A DNA stretch of 64,000 nucleotides from Podospora pseudoanserina (Eukaryota; Ascomycota; Sordariomycetes; Sordariales; Podosporaceae). Location of the stretch: assembly GCF_035222485.1 (NCBI RefSeq), contig NC_085920.1, positions 2,914,001 through 2,978,000 of the forward strand. Direction: 5' to 3'. Below, one piece after another: positions 12,349 through 24,867 of the stretch. Each line of letters begins with the position of its first letter. Position 1 is the stretch's first letter. The position numbers were made by a program, and so were the translations under genes. A model generated the notes under the pieces. The model made no database searches, was not told where the DNA came from, and saw only the letters and a program-made list of their open reading frames with translations.

Positions 12349-13017
12349 TCTCTTTGCTCGCCATGCCATGCCAACAAACATTACTCTTCAAACCAGTATA
12401 ACCCAACGACCAACGACAACTCCCCTACCTATAAAGGACGGCATCTTTTTCTCAACACTTTAAATTTTTTCTTGGGGTCTTTTTCTTTGTTAGACAGTTT
12501 TTTTTTCAGTCATCATCTATCGTCATCATCATCACTCATACCCCTATCAGCCTTTTTTGTTACTTTTTTGCTTTTTGTGGAGTTTTTTTTTCTTTTTTTT
12601 TTTTTTTTCGGTGTTTTGTTATAGGGGAAATTTGCAACATATTGTGGGCGTTGCATTTTTTCCTTTTACAAATTCGTTGCGGTGGGCAGGTGCAAAAAGA
12701 GTAAGGTGTGATGGGTAAGGGGGGCTTTTCTAGGGATTCGTTTTCTTTTCAATTTTCTTCCTGTTGATCTCCAAAAGTCGGATATTGAGAGGATCTTCAT
12801 TTGTACTTTTTTTGTGTTTGTTTGGTTTCTTCTTTTCAAGGTTATCTATTTTGGTTTGGTATTATGCTTGGGGTTTTTTCTCTCTTTTTTAGGTGGGCAG
12901 AGAAAGAGGGGGGGACTGGATTTAGCGAGGAGTGAAGAGTAGGAGGGCAAAGATGGGAGGAGGGGGGCGGTGGGAAGGTTTTAAAAATCTAATCGTAGTT
13001 TTTCTCGATGGTTGGTT

Positions 13018-13020
13018 TGG

Positions 13021-13060
<40 letters not shown>

Positions 13061-13101
13061 GTTGTGTAGATATATTTGCTGCTGTTGTTGTTGTTGTTGA
13101 T
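13018..13101 (+). repeat. (TTG)n microsatellite
   Basis: A perfect run of about 13 TTG units covers 13021-13059. A shorter CTG/TTG run follows at about 13080-13100. It lies in the presumed 3' flank and is not in a supported coding frame. Confidence 0.95.
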
Positions 13102-13361
13102 CAGCAAGAAAAGTTTTTGTAGATATCTGCGAGCTATGTATGTTACCTATTTAGTTGAAGGTGGTGTTAGGTAAGATACTTATTTAGAGATGGGGTGGAA
13201 GCGAGCGAGGTGGGAGATGAGACGGACCTCGAAAAGACCCTGGGGGTTTGACAGGATCGAAGATTTCTGGAAGATGTTGACTTTCTGGTGATTCATGTGT
13301 GGATTTGAGTATGATATCCACCTGGGTATCAAGAGCTTGAAATATGATCAGCACGCCTTTG

Positions 13362-13445
13362 AACTGTCTTTCAAGGCCTTTTCACTATGTTAAGAGGCCT
13401 TTTAACAATCTATCAAGACCTATCAACTATTTATTAAGGCCTATC
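13362..13445 (+). repeat. 21-bp minisatellite, four copies (site B)
   Basis: Units of 21 nt start at 13362, 13383, 13404 and 13425. A fifth, irregular copy ends near 13467. The first unit starts with aactgtctttcaaggcc, identical over 17 nt to the last unit of the array at 3831-3956. Copies share the AAGGCCT-like core. The two arrays are therefore the same repeat family. Confidence 0.85.
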
Positions 13446-13614
13446 GATTTCATTATCTTTCAGGGCACGGTTTGACCGACAATATTGGTATAGCACACCA
13501 AATACGTCCGAAATTAATGATTCGACTTGAGCTCTATTAGTTCTTTGCCCACGCCTGCTCTCAATTTCATCACATCAATACTAATATCACATGACCTACA
13601 CCTCATCCCAGCAC

Positions 13615-14503
13615 CTATGTGTCAACCTCCATCTTATCGCCAGCCTCCGCCTCCGTCAAGTCCGTGATACTGACAAAGTTCCCAATATCCTGCTTCCTGA
13701 TCGTGATCTTCTCGTTCAGCACCGCGGTGGTACCCGTTGGGAACACATAGCTCTTGAGCTTCTGCGTCCTCTCGTTTGGCTTGATGTAGTTCCTCTTGAG
13801 AATTGTCTTCTCCGGCGTGATGATTGCCACATCCACGTTGCTACCAGAACCCAAATCGTTCCAGATACCAGCCTCGATAGCGTCCGCGCAGAGCTTCACA
13901 GCCTCGTCCTGGGTCAGCTTGGCCTTCCACTGCGTCTCAAAGACGGACATGGCGGCGAGGGAGCCGGAACCCATGGTCACGTAGGGCAGCTTGTCGGTGG
14001 AGCCGTGGGCGTGGACGGTGAAGAGGTGGGTGCCAGTAGGGTCGACGCCGGCGACGACGAGGTAGGCGCCGATGTGCCCTTGGTAGCGGAAGAGGTGCTG
14101 CTTGAGCATGGTCATGACGGTTACCACGCGGGGCTTGCGGCCGGTGGAGAGGGAATGGAGCTCGAGCTGGGAGGAGATGAGGGCGGTGGTGAACTCGGTG
14201 TCGGCGGCGGTACCGGCACCGGCGCACCAGATGTTGGGGGAGATGTAATGGAGCTTTTCGCAGTTCTTGTCGGCGACAATGGGGCCTGAGGTGGCACGGG
14301 TATCGGCGGCGATCTGGAGCGGAGAGGGTTAGATATTATGAGATGAGGGTTAAATTCGAGGGGGGGGGACGGCATACCACTACACCACCATCATATATAC
14401 ATCCCACAATGGTGGTACCTGTGCTGGTCGCCTTGGGGAGGGGCACGCCGCGGGCGTGGAGAGCCGCATTGCGGTTGTAATTTGAGAAATCGAAACCAGG
14501 CAT
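13615..14503 (-). CDS. PUP1: 20S proteasome subunit beta-2 (Pup1/PSMB7)
   Basis: Catalytic beta-2 subunit of the 20S proteasome, with trypsin-like activity. Exons on the minus strand are 14503-14378 and 14313-13615 (64-nt intron, GT-AG), giving 274 residues. The start [15 protein letters not shown] is typical of the fungal propeptide. Autocleavage would expose Thr at TGTTIVG (about residue 28). The splice joins ...DGGVV to [18 protein letters not shown], which is the family sequence. [15 protein letters not shown] and [11 protein letters not shown] follow. The C-terminal extension that wraps the neighbouring beta subunit is present. It is divergent from NUP159 with 854 bp between starts, so the two may share a promoter region. 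Identification is firm. Confidence 0.96.
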
Positions 14504-15357
14504 GGTGTGTGGTTGGTTTGTGGTTGAATATCGTCGGTTCTAAGTGTCCAAGCTCGGCTGTGGGGGTATGTTCGTGGGAAGGGGGCTCTTGATCGAGGCC
14601 GTTGAAGAGCTGATGAGACAGATGGGATCGTAACGCCTTGGCTGGCAGCCGCAACTCTTGAATGCGGGATTGTGGAGCGAGGATGCTACGGGTGACTTGA
14701 TATGGTCAGACGTCTGGGCCTGTAGCTGTCTCAGTCGTGGATGATGGAGTCTTGAAGCTGTAGAAGGTTGCTACCGCAGCTTTCCCGAGCAGGATGTTGG
14801 CGGGCGTTCAGGCGGGCGATACAGTGGTCGTCAAGCTTGGACTGACGCGCGCTACAGGGTGCTGCCTGACTCCACAGCGGGACCTGGAGGCTGGCCCAAG
14901 CTCTCCCCACACGTGACAAGCGCTAACCAAGAGGGGGAAGGCACTCTTGAGTGACAGGGGTGTGCTCTCGGGTTGGCATGGCAGGCACGGCAGGCAGAAA
15001 AATCGTGGGTCAATCGCTCATTGGCGCGTCGTTCACCATTTCTTTGAGCTGGTGTTGACTTTCGACTTGCACAAAGAAACTGCAGTCCCAACCCCCTCCT
15101 GGCAACATTGTTACTGCCAACCAACAACTATTCCCGATCGAAACGACACCGATAATTAGGGGGACACGCGCAAACTATTGCTATTTCAATACTTCCAATC
15201 CCTTTTGCTCGACGACTTCTCGGACTCGCTGCCCGATCGCGATACCGCTTTGGCTGGCTTCGCTCTCGAGCCCCGGCACACCTTGCCCGCTGATGAATCA
15301 CGCTAGACTCTGAGCTCAGGTCCGCTGTCTAAGGCCGGCCGCATCGCAACTACAGCT
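14504..15357. promoter_or_regulatory. Divergent promoter region PUP1 / NUP159
   Basis: 854 bp between two start codons facing away from each other. It must hold both 5' regions. I see no unambiguous TATA box and made no motif search. Confidence 0.5.
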
Positions 15358-18300
15358 ATGGCTTTCGGTTTTGGAAACGCGAGCAATGCCATGATGGGCG
15401 CACCTTCCGCTGGCGGGGTGGGGGGGTTGTCGCAAGGAAGCGATCTCGAGGTTATCCAGACAGAGGTGAGATAGGTGCACGGTGACAGGTGGTTGAGCTC
15501 ACACCAGAGTGGAGCGCTAATTTGTATATACAGGGTCTTGGATTTCTCTCTCTCGCCGGCGATTCAAAGGTTCAGTTGACCTCAAAATGGCAGCCTGCTC
15601 CAGCCCCAACGGCATCCCTTCTTAGCATTGCCCCTCGAAAGGGTCTGGTTGCTGCGGCCAGCCCAGATGCGGTACACATCGCCACAACCGAGTCTGTACG
15701 GAAAGCGTTCGAGGCCCCTAAGAATGGCGATAGCGACGTCCGACCGTTCACACCCCAGGCCAAAGTACCGCTTGGCATCAGGATCTCACAGTTAGCCTTC
15801 ACCGTGGATGAACAATTCCTCATTCTTTCCGCCGAGTCGGGCGGTGGTCTTGCTGTCTACAATACCGACACGCTTACACAAGGCGGCACGCAATCCGCCT
15901 TCGAAATACCTACAAATTCGGAATCTCTCAGGGCTCTGGTTCCAAATCCTTCACCGGATCTCTCGCACTTCGTCGCCATCGTGACGGACAAAGGCAACCT
16001 CTTGATGGCGAACCTTGCGGAGAAGAAGCTTGTATCGGGCGCGAATGGGCCGGTACTTCGTTCGCAAGTCAGCTGTGTCTCATGGAGCACCAAGGGAAAA
16101 CAGCTGGTTGCTGGTGTAGCTGACGGCTCCATCTACCAAATGACACCCGAAGGTGTGGAAAAGGCACATATTCCAAAGTCCCCCAGTGTTGGAGAATACC
16201 ATGTCGCCTCGTTGGCCTGGATCGAGAACCACGTGTTCCTTGCTATTTACAACCAGACAAATGGTCAAGATCCATCTGTTTTCAACCTAATCACCCGCCA
16301 TCAACCACCAGGAGGAACACCTACGTTCACCTATCAGAAGATCACTGACCCGGTAGAGCCTTTTGTGGCCGACAAGACACCGCACCACACTATCCTCAGG
16401 TTGAAGGATTTCCCCCCAAATCTCGACGAGTGTTTGCTGGTTGCGTCAACGGCCAATGAAGGCATTGGTTTATTGACACGCTCCAAGACCCCCTTGACAC
16501 AGGACAAGGATGCGGACAAGATCACAAATGTGTTCACAACAACTGAGTTTGCTGACGATTCTAAGCGTGCTCAGCTCCCTATGGGCGAGGACCTGACCGA
16601 TACGTTTCCTATCGGAGCGACGCTCGACCTGTCCAGCAAGGAAAAGGTTTACAAGCCCATCCCCACGGACGAAATCGAGAACTCTCCCGGGCCTCTCCCT
16701 GGCCTGTGGGTGCTCAATAATGAAGGCGTGCTTGTGTCCTGGTGGGTTGTCTATAACGAATCTATTCGGGCCGGGACAACGTATCCGGGCATCGTAGGAG
16801 GGTCCGCCGCTCAGGCAATCACACCAGCGGCCCCAGTTAGCTCTGGCGTCTCTGCCTTTGGGTCTCCTGCTGTTGCTAGCTCTGGAGCTTCTGCTTTTGG
16901 GTCCCCTGCCCTTGCCAGCCCTGGAGTCTCTGCCTTTGGCGAACCCTCTCCTGCTCCAGCTTTCGGGACACCGTCCTCTCCCGCGGCATTCGGTGGTTCC
17001 TCTGCTTTGGGAGCCAAGGCTTCACCCTGGGCTACCGCATCAGGTACATCAGCTGCCCCAGCGTTTGGTTCCAGCGCGTTCGGTAGTAAACCAGCTGCTG
17101 CTGTACCTGCGTTCGGTGCCCCTGCTTTTGGCCAGCCATCGGCCCCTGCGTTCGGCCAGAGTTCACTAGGATTTGGGGCGGCTAAGCCTTCTCCATGGGC
17201 CACGGGAACAACCGCTTCTGCAGCACCTGCCTTTGGACAGTCAGGCTTAGGCAGCTCGGCAGCCGCCGCCGGTAAGGTGTTCGGTAGCGGTGCTGCTCCA
17301 CCAGCTGGTGGTTTTGCCAGTTTTGCCAGTAAGGGTGGCTTTGGGTCTCTGGGCGGTGCTTCTTCCGGATCCAGCATCTTCGGATCAAAGCCTGCTGGCT
17401 CTGCCCCCGCCCCTGAAGTCTCAATGGATACACCTACAGCATTCCCTCCGCCGGCTGCGAAGACGGACAGACCCGCTTTTGGGGCTTCTCCTTTTGTATT
17501 GGGAAGTACATTCAAGGCTGATACCTCAAGTGCTACTAGTGCCTTTGAAACTAAAAAGCCAGAAGGCAGCTCCATGTTTGGAAGTGGGTTCAGCTCTGCC
17601 TTGGAAGCCCCAGCTTCCAAGGATGAGGATATGGATAGAGTAACGCCAGCGCCCGAGGAGAAGCCCAAGTCTGTATTTGGTGACCTCGGATCTACTACGC
17701 CAACATCGACACCGGCCCCCTCGAAGTTCGGCTTCCAAACTGCTGGCGCCGAAGCTGCCAAAACCACCCTATTTGCCCCGAAGGCCTCGGCTCCCACATC
17801 TAGTATCTTTGGAACTCCAGGACCTGCTTCGTCGGGGCTTTTTAAGCCAAAGCCAGAAACTGACCTCTTTGGTCAACCGAAGCCTGCTGCTAATCCTTTT
17901 GGCGCACCGACACCCGCCGCGGCAAATGTATTTGGGTCACCAAAGCCTGCGGAAAATCCTTTCGGAGCACCAAGGATCAAGCAAGAGGAAAGCGATAAAG
18001 AGAATGTTAAGAGTGTTCCGGCGGCCCCTCTGCCGCCGGATGCAACTAGTAAGGCCGACTTCTCTTTTAGCTCTTCATCTTCAGGATCAAACAACTCACA
18101 AGAAGCAGATACCAAAGCTCCTGTGAAAGCAGAGGAGGCGCCACTCCCTCCGGATTTCATGAAACCAGGCCCCCCCTCGAAGGAAACATCCAAGTCACCA
18201 GGATTCAGTGAAAGCGATACTGGGCGGATGCCCCCCAACCTGCTTTCGAGCAAACCGAAGCCTGAGGTCTACGATGTCAAACCACCTACCCCTGAGGAGG

Positions 18301-20027
18301 CTCCCTTGCCGCCTGACTTTATCGGCAAGCCCGCTACTAAACTTCCGGATGTCCCTGCTGTGCCAGAAAGCCCCGACGAGAGTGAACTATCAGAATGTGA
18401 CGCGGAAGATCAGACTCACGAACTTGAGGAAGGTGAGGTTGATGAAGAAGAGGAAGAGTACGATGAGGAAGAATCGGAAGGCAGCGGCGTTGATGTGACT
18501 AAGGAGTTCAGCCCGACAGCTGGCGGTTTTGAGAGTCACACTCCTGGCATCACTCCCCATGGGTCTTTTGATGGTGGCATGACTGGAAGTGCGTTCTCGA
18601 CCATTTCAAGATCCGAGGCCAACCAAGGTCGCCCGCTCTTTGGCGAGATCAACACGAGGAACGCCCCGTCGTTCCCCAAGCCGGTGCCGACAAGCCCTCG
18701 ATCGCCGAGTCCGATGCGAGGTCCACCTCGGGCGAGCCTTCTCCGGCCTGGTCCCCCCGACACTCCTCGGTCTTTTGCGCCAGGTGTTGCGTCGGATCTC
18801 TTGGGACGTCGCTCAGCACCCCCGGCTACCAGCCCGTTCGGTTCTGCTCCAGCTAGCCGGGCGCGGCCACAGGAGGTCGACCCTAACATTAAAGCCCAGA
18901 TGAGGCTCGCGGCCAAGCGAGAAGAAGAAGCCAAGCAAGCCCTCGTGGATCCGGAAGACGAGGGCATCCAGCAACTTCTCCGCTCCAAGATTGAGCCCAC
19001 TCTGCAGATTGACGAGTTCTTGGCGACGGACACAAGGCTCAAGGAGATTGAGAAGCGCGGAGAGAACGAGATCCCAGCTGCGTGCGAGGCTCTCTGGCGG
19101 GATATCAACCGCATGATTGATCGCCTGGGCCTCAACTCCCGAGCGCTCCAGTCTTTCATCCTCGGCCATACCACCCTCCGCAAGGAGGACGGCCGCGACC
19201 AGGACGATCTCGAACACTCCGATGACTGGGTTCTTGTCGAAGCTGAAGATCTCGGTAAAATAATCGACAACCAACTCTCCCGTCGCCTGGAAGAGGGCCG
19301 CATTCAAGAGATTAACCGCGTCGAAGATGAGATTTCTGGCCTGATGCGGGACCTGACCAAGCTCCGCGCCAAAGAAGAAGACATGCGCAAGATCATCATG
19401 GCGCATGTCGACCCCGACCAGGTGAATGTTGCCAAATCTTTACCTCTTAGTGCGGAGCAGGCTGCGCAGCAGAATGAGCTCAGACGATCCTTCGCGACGT
19501 TTTCGCGGCTGTTGGCGGAAGCAGAAGAGGCATTGACGCTGCTCAAGGCAAAGATTGCTTCTGCAGGGGGTGCGAGCGGTAGAGCACCTGTTCCTACGGT
19601 GGATGCCATCTTGAGAACGATTCAAAAGATGACCAGCATGGCGGAGAAGAGGAGCGGGGATATTGATGTTTTGGAGAACCAGATGAGGAGGTTGAGGTTG
19701 GGGACTCCGGCGAGGAGCAGGGAGGGGAGTCCGTTTGTTGGTGGAGGAGGGCCGGCCACGCCGACGCCGAATAATAGGAGGTCGTTGTTGATGAGCCCCG
19801 GCAGGGGGGAGTCGCCTTTTGGGGCGTCGGTTAGGATGGGAAGTGTTGGACCTGGCGGCGGTGGTGGGGTGGGGCCTAGTCCGAGGAAGAAGTTGAGTCA
19901 GTTTAGTGAGGAGGAGAAGAAGGTGCTGAGGGAGAGGGAGAGGAGGAGGAAGAATGTGTTGGGGTTGTTGAGGGGGAGTTTGGAGAGGACGGGGGGGAAT
20001 GTTAGTCGGTTGAGGGATGATGAGTAG
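15358..20027 (+). CDS. NUP159: FG nucleoporin Nup159 (Nup214 type)
   Basis: Cytoplasmic-face nuclear pore protein that docks the DEAD-box helicase Dbp5 for mRNA export. Exons 15358-15465 and 15534-20027 (68-nt intron) give 1533 residues. Residues about 37-450 form a beta-propeller-like region (LGFLSLAGDSKVQL at its start; CLLVASTANEGIGLL near its end). Residues about 465-850 are a dense FG region with many AFG, FGSP and FGAP repeats. An acidic stretch (EEGEVDEEEEEYDEEESEG) sits near residue 1000. Residues about 1190-1380 are charged and coiled-coil-like, as expected for the part that assembles with Nup82/Nsp1. The first exon gives MAFGFGNASNAMMG, which suits the family and decides the start. 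The C-terminal 100 residues are Gly/Arg-rich. Confidence 0.9.
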
Positions 20028-20521
20028 TTTGTGTGGGAAAGGGGGACGGGAGCAAAGTGTATGCGTTTACAATCAAGCTTCACGGTGTTTTGCTTTGGAA
20101 GAGGTCTGGTCTTGTAAGTTGGGTTTGGCTTGCAGCATCGAGTTATATATCTGGGTTGCTACATAATTAGGATAGTCAAATCACAATTTTATGTGGTCAG
20201 TTGTGGTGCATGTGTGTGCGTGTATGTGTCTGTGTGGTAGAAATGAAGCAAAATCGCTATCTACCCCTATTTACTTCGCTGAGTTGTTGTATCCCACCAC
20301 GCTGTCCTCTCAGAAGACTCTGAAACAAACCCACAAGTTTGACTAAACCAAAAAAAAAAAACTCCATTAACGCCCGAAACACAGGCCCCTCCAAGATGAA
20401 CAGGGATTTTCCGGCCTGTAGTAGGTAGTATAGAACCAAATGCCATATCCTTCCTTTCCCTCCTTCGATTCATTCCTTCCTTGTCAATTCCCTAACCTTC
20501 CAACCTATCTCAGATGAGAAA
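20028..20521. other. Convergent 3' intergenic, 0.5 kb
   Basis: It separates the ends of NUP159 and the ERD2-like gene. It has a TG-rich run near 20207-20235 and an A11 run near 20350. No gene is seen. Confidence 0.6.
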
Positions 20522-21799
20522 TCAATCATCATCCCACTCATCCCCATTCCCAATCCCGCTTGGCTGCCCTCCATTCTGCTGAGCCGCCTTCTGTTTCTTT
20601 TTCTTATCCTCCTCATCACTCTCACTCTCATCATCATTCAACGCCCTCGCCAAATCATCCGGATCCTGCATCTTCGCATCCGGATCCGCCCCCCCAGCCA
20701 AATCATCATCCGACTCATCCGCAAAACCTCCCCTGCTATTGCTACTCGTCACACCCTGCTCCTGCCTCGACCCACCACTCTCCCCATCATAAACCCCCTC
20801 ATCAGCACTAATACTAATCCCCCTACTCCCCCACTTTGCCCTCCCCGGCCTGGCATCCCGCCCAACCTCATGCCTCCCCGGTCCAAGTGCAGGCGCGCTC
20901 TCCTCATCATACTCATCCTCATCCGCCGCGTTGCTCCCACCCCTCAGGTGCTCGCTCCCAAAAATCTTACTCAACAACCACCCCCTCCTCAAATCATCCG
21001 CATCCACCACCCCCCCATTCCTCAGCTTGACCCTCTGCCTCGTCCAGTACACCCACGCAAAATCCGCATACAGCGCCGTCTGGACAATCCCAAAAATGAC
21101 ACTGATCGGGTTCGGCTTCCGCCCATTCGTGTCTAGCTCCCTGAGGAACCAGTTCAGCAGATACAACCCCCTGTAGCTCCCCAAGAACACAATGTAAAAA
21201 CTGGTAATCACCGTCGGGACGGTCGTCTGCCGCAGCAGCAACAGCTGCGGCAAAACGCACACTGACTCCAAGATCTGAGAGAACACCCAAAGCCATTCTG
21301 TAAAAGCCCACTCTCGTTTCTTATCAAAGATGAGCATAAAGAAGGGGGAGAGGACGAGGGATCCGGAAAAGACGAGGCCGGCGAGCTTCCAGGCGATTTC
21401 CTTTTCGCGCGTGCGGGGGTAGACGAAGCGCATGATGCCGAGGGTGTAGAAGGAGGAGAGGAGGTAAAAGACTTTGAAAAAGTAGTTCCAGGCGTGGGTT
21501 TCGACGAAGAGGTCCGTGTAGCGGGTTACGAAGACGAGAGCGTAGAAGAGCTGGGTAAGGAGGGAGACGCCTGAGACACAAAAAGGGTTAGAGATGGTTG
21601 GGAAAGGGGGGGGAGGGAGAAGGGGAAGAAAACTAACCTTCGGCGCTCCTGTTACGGTGGATAGAGAAGATGAGGATGCATTTTGCTGTTATGTGCGACA
21701 GGTCGGCCGCTATTCTGAAGATCTAGCTGGTTGTGAGCTTTGTCTGATCAATCCTTGTGATTGATTGAGATATCTGGCGTGACATACGTTCCAAGCCAT
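20522..21799 (-). CDS. ERD2-like ER lumen protein-retaining receptor with acidic tail
   Basis: Seven-helix KDEL/HDEL-receptor family protein of Golgi/ER membranes. Minus-strand exons are 21799-21788 (12 nt: Met-Ala-Trp-Asn), 21722-21638 and 21570-20522, with 65- and 67-nt introns, giving 381 residues. The family hallmarks are present: FRIAADLSHITAK at the N terminus, FVTRYTDLF, YIVFLGSYRGLYLLNWFLRE and GIVQTALYADFAWVYW. A classical receptor ends near residue 215-220. Here about 150 further residues follow, very rich in Asp/Glu/Ser/Gly with a KKKKQK patch, ending DEWDDD. Longer-tailed ERD2 relatives are known in filamentous fungi, so this may be the second, non-canonical paralogue rather than the HDEL receptor itself. 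The 12-nt first exon depends on splice-site reading. Confidence 0.85.
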
Positions 21800-22945
21800 C
21801 TTGAACCACTATCCACCCCTGACGGTGTCTGTAGGTGCAAAAGACGCTATCGCAACGTGGAGAGCTTCGAGTTCGGGGGGGACAGGAGCTATGATTGCAT
21901 CACAAGCAAGGTGCCGCTCGCAAGGGACACCTTGGAAACCAACAACAGGTGGGGTTGCGTAGGTAGTTTCGATGAAAGATGGTAGTATATAGACAGCGTC
22001 GCGTACGGCCTGTGTGAAGCTGGTAGCAGAAGAAGCTGGGTGTGCGGTGGGAGAGGAAGTTTTGTCGATTCTGAAAGCGTGCGCGTCAAGCTCTTGATGT
22101 GGGTGGTTGCTGAGCTAGGTTGCAGGCGGCAGCGAACTGACAGCACTTTGCAGGCTGGGGAGGCGGGCCGGAGTGGCCCAACGATGATCAGCTGAGGTCA
22201 GCTGCGGAATCCCTAGGGTTAGGGTTGTATACTGAAAACACATGCTCTATGACACTCGATTTGAGACATCGTTACGTGATTTCCAGGTTTCCATTATGCA
22301 AAACACTTCAATCCATTCGGCCCGGGCACTACAAATTCCGTTGATGCGAAAGACTAAAAAACATGAGAAAAAGGCTCCAAGTCTCTCTTCCATTTCCGGC
22401 TGACATCCGGTGCCCTATGCCGGCCGTCTAAACCGGTCCGGAGCCGGCCTCGGCCCGGAAATGGTTCCCCGAGCAGATCAGTTCCGCGGCACGGCGCTGC
22501 ATCAACTTCCCTCGGATGATTCAGAGCTAAGAATTTCACTTTTGGACAATTGGTCCAATGATTGGTGTGCTCTCATCTTCTCATTACTAGTTTTCAAGGA
22601 ACAGCATCATTCCAAGCTATCAATACAGTACAGCAGCAGTAGCAGTCATGTTGTTCCTGCTCTCAACAAACCAGCGAACTTGATCCAAAAAATCCAAATA
22701 CAAAACAATAACCAAATAGATCAAGCTGGTATGAGTTATGCTTTGCTCCTCCTCGCAGCAAGAAAAATGACCGCCATTAAAACAATGGTACATCTATTCT
22801 TCCTAGCCAGGGCTTCCTAATCGGCGTCGCTTCTCTTGGCTCGGCCCAGCCCCGTCCATGAAACTCTTTGCTGCAATTCCCAAGGAGCGCCGTGCAAATG
22901 CGGGTAAAATAAAAAGAACACAGTTAGTGAAATCGCTCAATTGAC
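21800..22945. other. Intergenic, 1.1 kb
   Basis: This is the upstream region of the ERD2-like gene and the 3' flank of the fumarate reductase gene. A short TTAGGG-like stretch (22212-22226) is only about two telomere units long. No gene is supported. Confidence 0.55.
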
Positions 22946-24867
22946 TTAGATCTCAAGAGTGACCTTCTGGCCCTTGACTCTGCCGATCACTTGGCCAGGA
23001 GCGTACTTGGGAATGACCTCGTCGTCGTGGAGCATCTCGAACTCCTCGGTGGCATCGCGGCCCATGAAGTTGAGGATAGCCTGGGGACCACCGGGGTGGT
23101 CATCGAGCCAGTTGGTGAGGTCCATGACGACACCCTTGACAACAACCCAGAGATCCTCCTTCTTGTTGTGCTTGGCAACCTCCTCAAGAGTGAACTCCTT
23201 GTCGGGGATGGTGAAAGCCTTGGGGTCGGCCTTGGCGGGGGCAGCAGCAGCCTTCTCGGCAGGGGCACCAGTCTGAGCACCGGGAGCAGGGAGAGCAGCC
23301 TGCTCACCACCCCACTGGACCGAGATCTTGCCGGGAGTGGAAGGATCGATGTGGAGGGCGATCTGGCCGAGACGGGCAGCGCCAACATTGCCCTTGAGAG
23401 CCTGCTGGAAGTGGTAGTTGGCAGCAGAGTCACCGGCAACACGGCCGTAGACGACGCAGCCAAGGAGGGAAGAACCACCAAGACGGTTGGCACCGTGGAC
23501 ACCACCGGCAAGCTCACCGCAGGCGAAGAGACCCTCGAAGGGCTTGCCCTCCTTGTTGAGAACCTGGGCCTTGTCGTTGATCTCGATACCACCCATGGTG
23601 AAGTGGAGAACGGGCTCCATCAGGGAGACGTGGAAGTCATCATTGATGTCGAGGGGCATGTTGTGGAAGAACTTCTTGCCCCAGGGATCCTTCTGCTTGC
23701 CCTCGGCAATGGCGTTGTAGGTCTGGAAGGTCTTCTGGAGGTGCTCGGGAGTGCAGCCGATCTCCTTGGCGAGCTCCTTGCCGGTGATCTTCTTCATGAG
23801 ACCACGGCCAGAGTAATGGCGAGTGTGGAAGTCAAGGACCTTGGAGGCCTTGGAGTTGAGGACAAGGCGGACAGGGTACTTGCCCTTGTCCTTCTCCTTG
23901 TGGATCATGCCAGAGACGTAGTCACGGTGGCCGAGCTCGTCGCAGAAGCGGTCACCATCACCGTTGAGAAGGATACCACCCTCACCACGGAGAGCCTCAG
24001 CAGCCAAGAACTTCCACTTGGAGCCGGGGTCCTTGGGGTCGACGAGACCAGTAGGGTGGACCTGAACCTTGTCCATGTCGATGCCGTTACCACCAATCTT
24101 CATGACGAGCTTCTGACCATCACCGGTAGCGTGGGAGCCGTTGGTGGTGGCAAGACCCATGGTGTCGGGTCTGTGCTTCTGGAGGAGCGAGCCCTCACCG
24201 AAATCGGCGGCATAACCACCAGTAGCAAGGACGACGGGGCCGTGGATGGTGAGGGTCTGGCCCTCGTGCTCAGCCTTGACACCGCTGATGACGTTGCCCT
24301 CCTTGATGAGGTCAACAACGCGGGCCTTCTTGGTGATCTTGACACGGTGGGGCTCGGTCTCGGCGAGCTCCTCGAGTCTCTGCATCAGAGCATATGTGAT
24401 GGCCATGCCAGGAAACTTGGCATCGTGACCACGGTGGGTACGGGGCTGAGAGTGACCACTGATCACAGCATGTTAGCAAGGCTGTCTAACTACCGGAAAT
24501 GCCGGAAAGTAGTTGCGACTTACCCAAGACGGGAAACGAGTGTGAGGTCAAGGTTGAAAACATCCTGGAGCCACTCAACGGCAGCAGCGGACTTGTAAGT
24601 GAGGACCTTGATAAGGTCGGGTCTGGCCTTGTCACGGGCAGACTTGAGTGTGTCGTCGTAAAACTGCTTCACGGAGTCCTGGATCCCAAGATCAACCTGG
24701 GTGCGGGTGAGGGCACCGTTGATGCCAGAGGTGGCCTTGGTGGAGTTACCACCGAAAAAGCCCTGCTTGTCGAGGACGTGGACGTTACCACCGGCGAGGT
24801 AGATGGAGTGCGCCGCCGAAAGACCCGCCAGACCGCCACCGACAACAATTACCGTGTTGGACGCCAT
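22946..24867 (-). CDS. OSM1: Soluble fumarate reductase (Osm1/Frd1 type) fused to cytochrome b5
   Basis: FAD enzyme that reduces fumarate to succinate, reoxidising FADH2/NADH and supporting oxidative protein folding under low oxygen. Minus-strand exons are 24867-24524 and 24458-22946 (65-nt intron), giving 618 residues. The dinucleotide-binding motif VVGGGLAGLSAAH opens the protein. GGNSTKATSGING and HTRHYSGRG follow. The HGANRLGGSSLLGCVVYGR signature lies near residue 440. After an Ala/Pro linker (about residues 505-530) comes a cytochrome b5 domain with the haem motif HPGG (about 566) and a second His at EMLH (about 591). This b5 fusion is usual in filamentous fungi and absent from the yeast enzymes. 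The frame stays open 66 codons upstream of the ATG but without another ATG (see findings). Confidence 0.93.

Larger units (their letters stand above)
12349..13614. other. Intergenic, 1.3 kb, T-rich 3' region with repeats
   Basis: This is the 3' flank between two converging genes. It has long T runs (about 12588-12608), a TTG microsatellite and a second 21-bp minisatellite, both listed separately. No gene is seen. Confidence 0.6.

Noticed and set aside
16811-17797. 328-codon minus-strand frame rich in Ala/Pro/Gly
   Set aside because: Mirror of the FG-repeat region of NUP159.
22205-22226. Interstitial telomere-like TTAGGG sequence
   Set aside because: Only about two units; too short to call a telomere relic.
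22991-24598. 535-codon open frame on the + strand
   Set aside because: Antisense shadow of the fumarate reductase gene.
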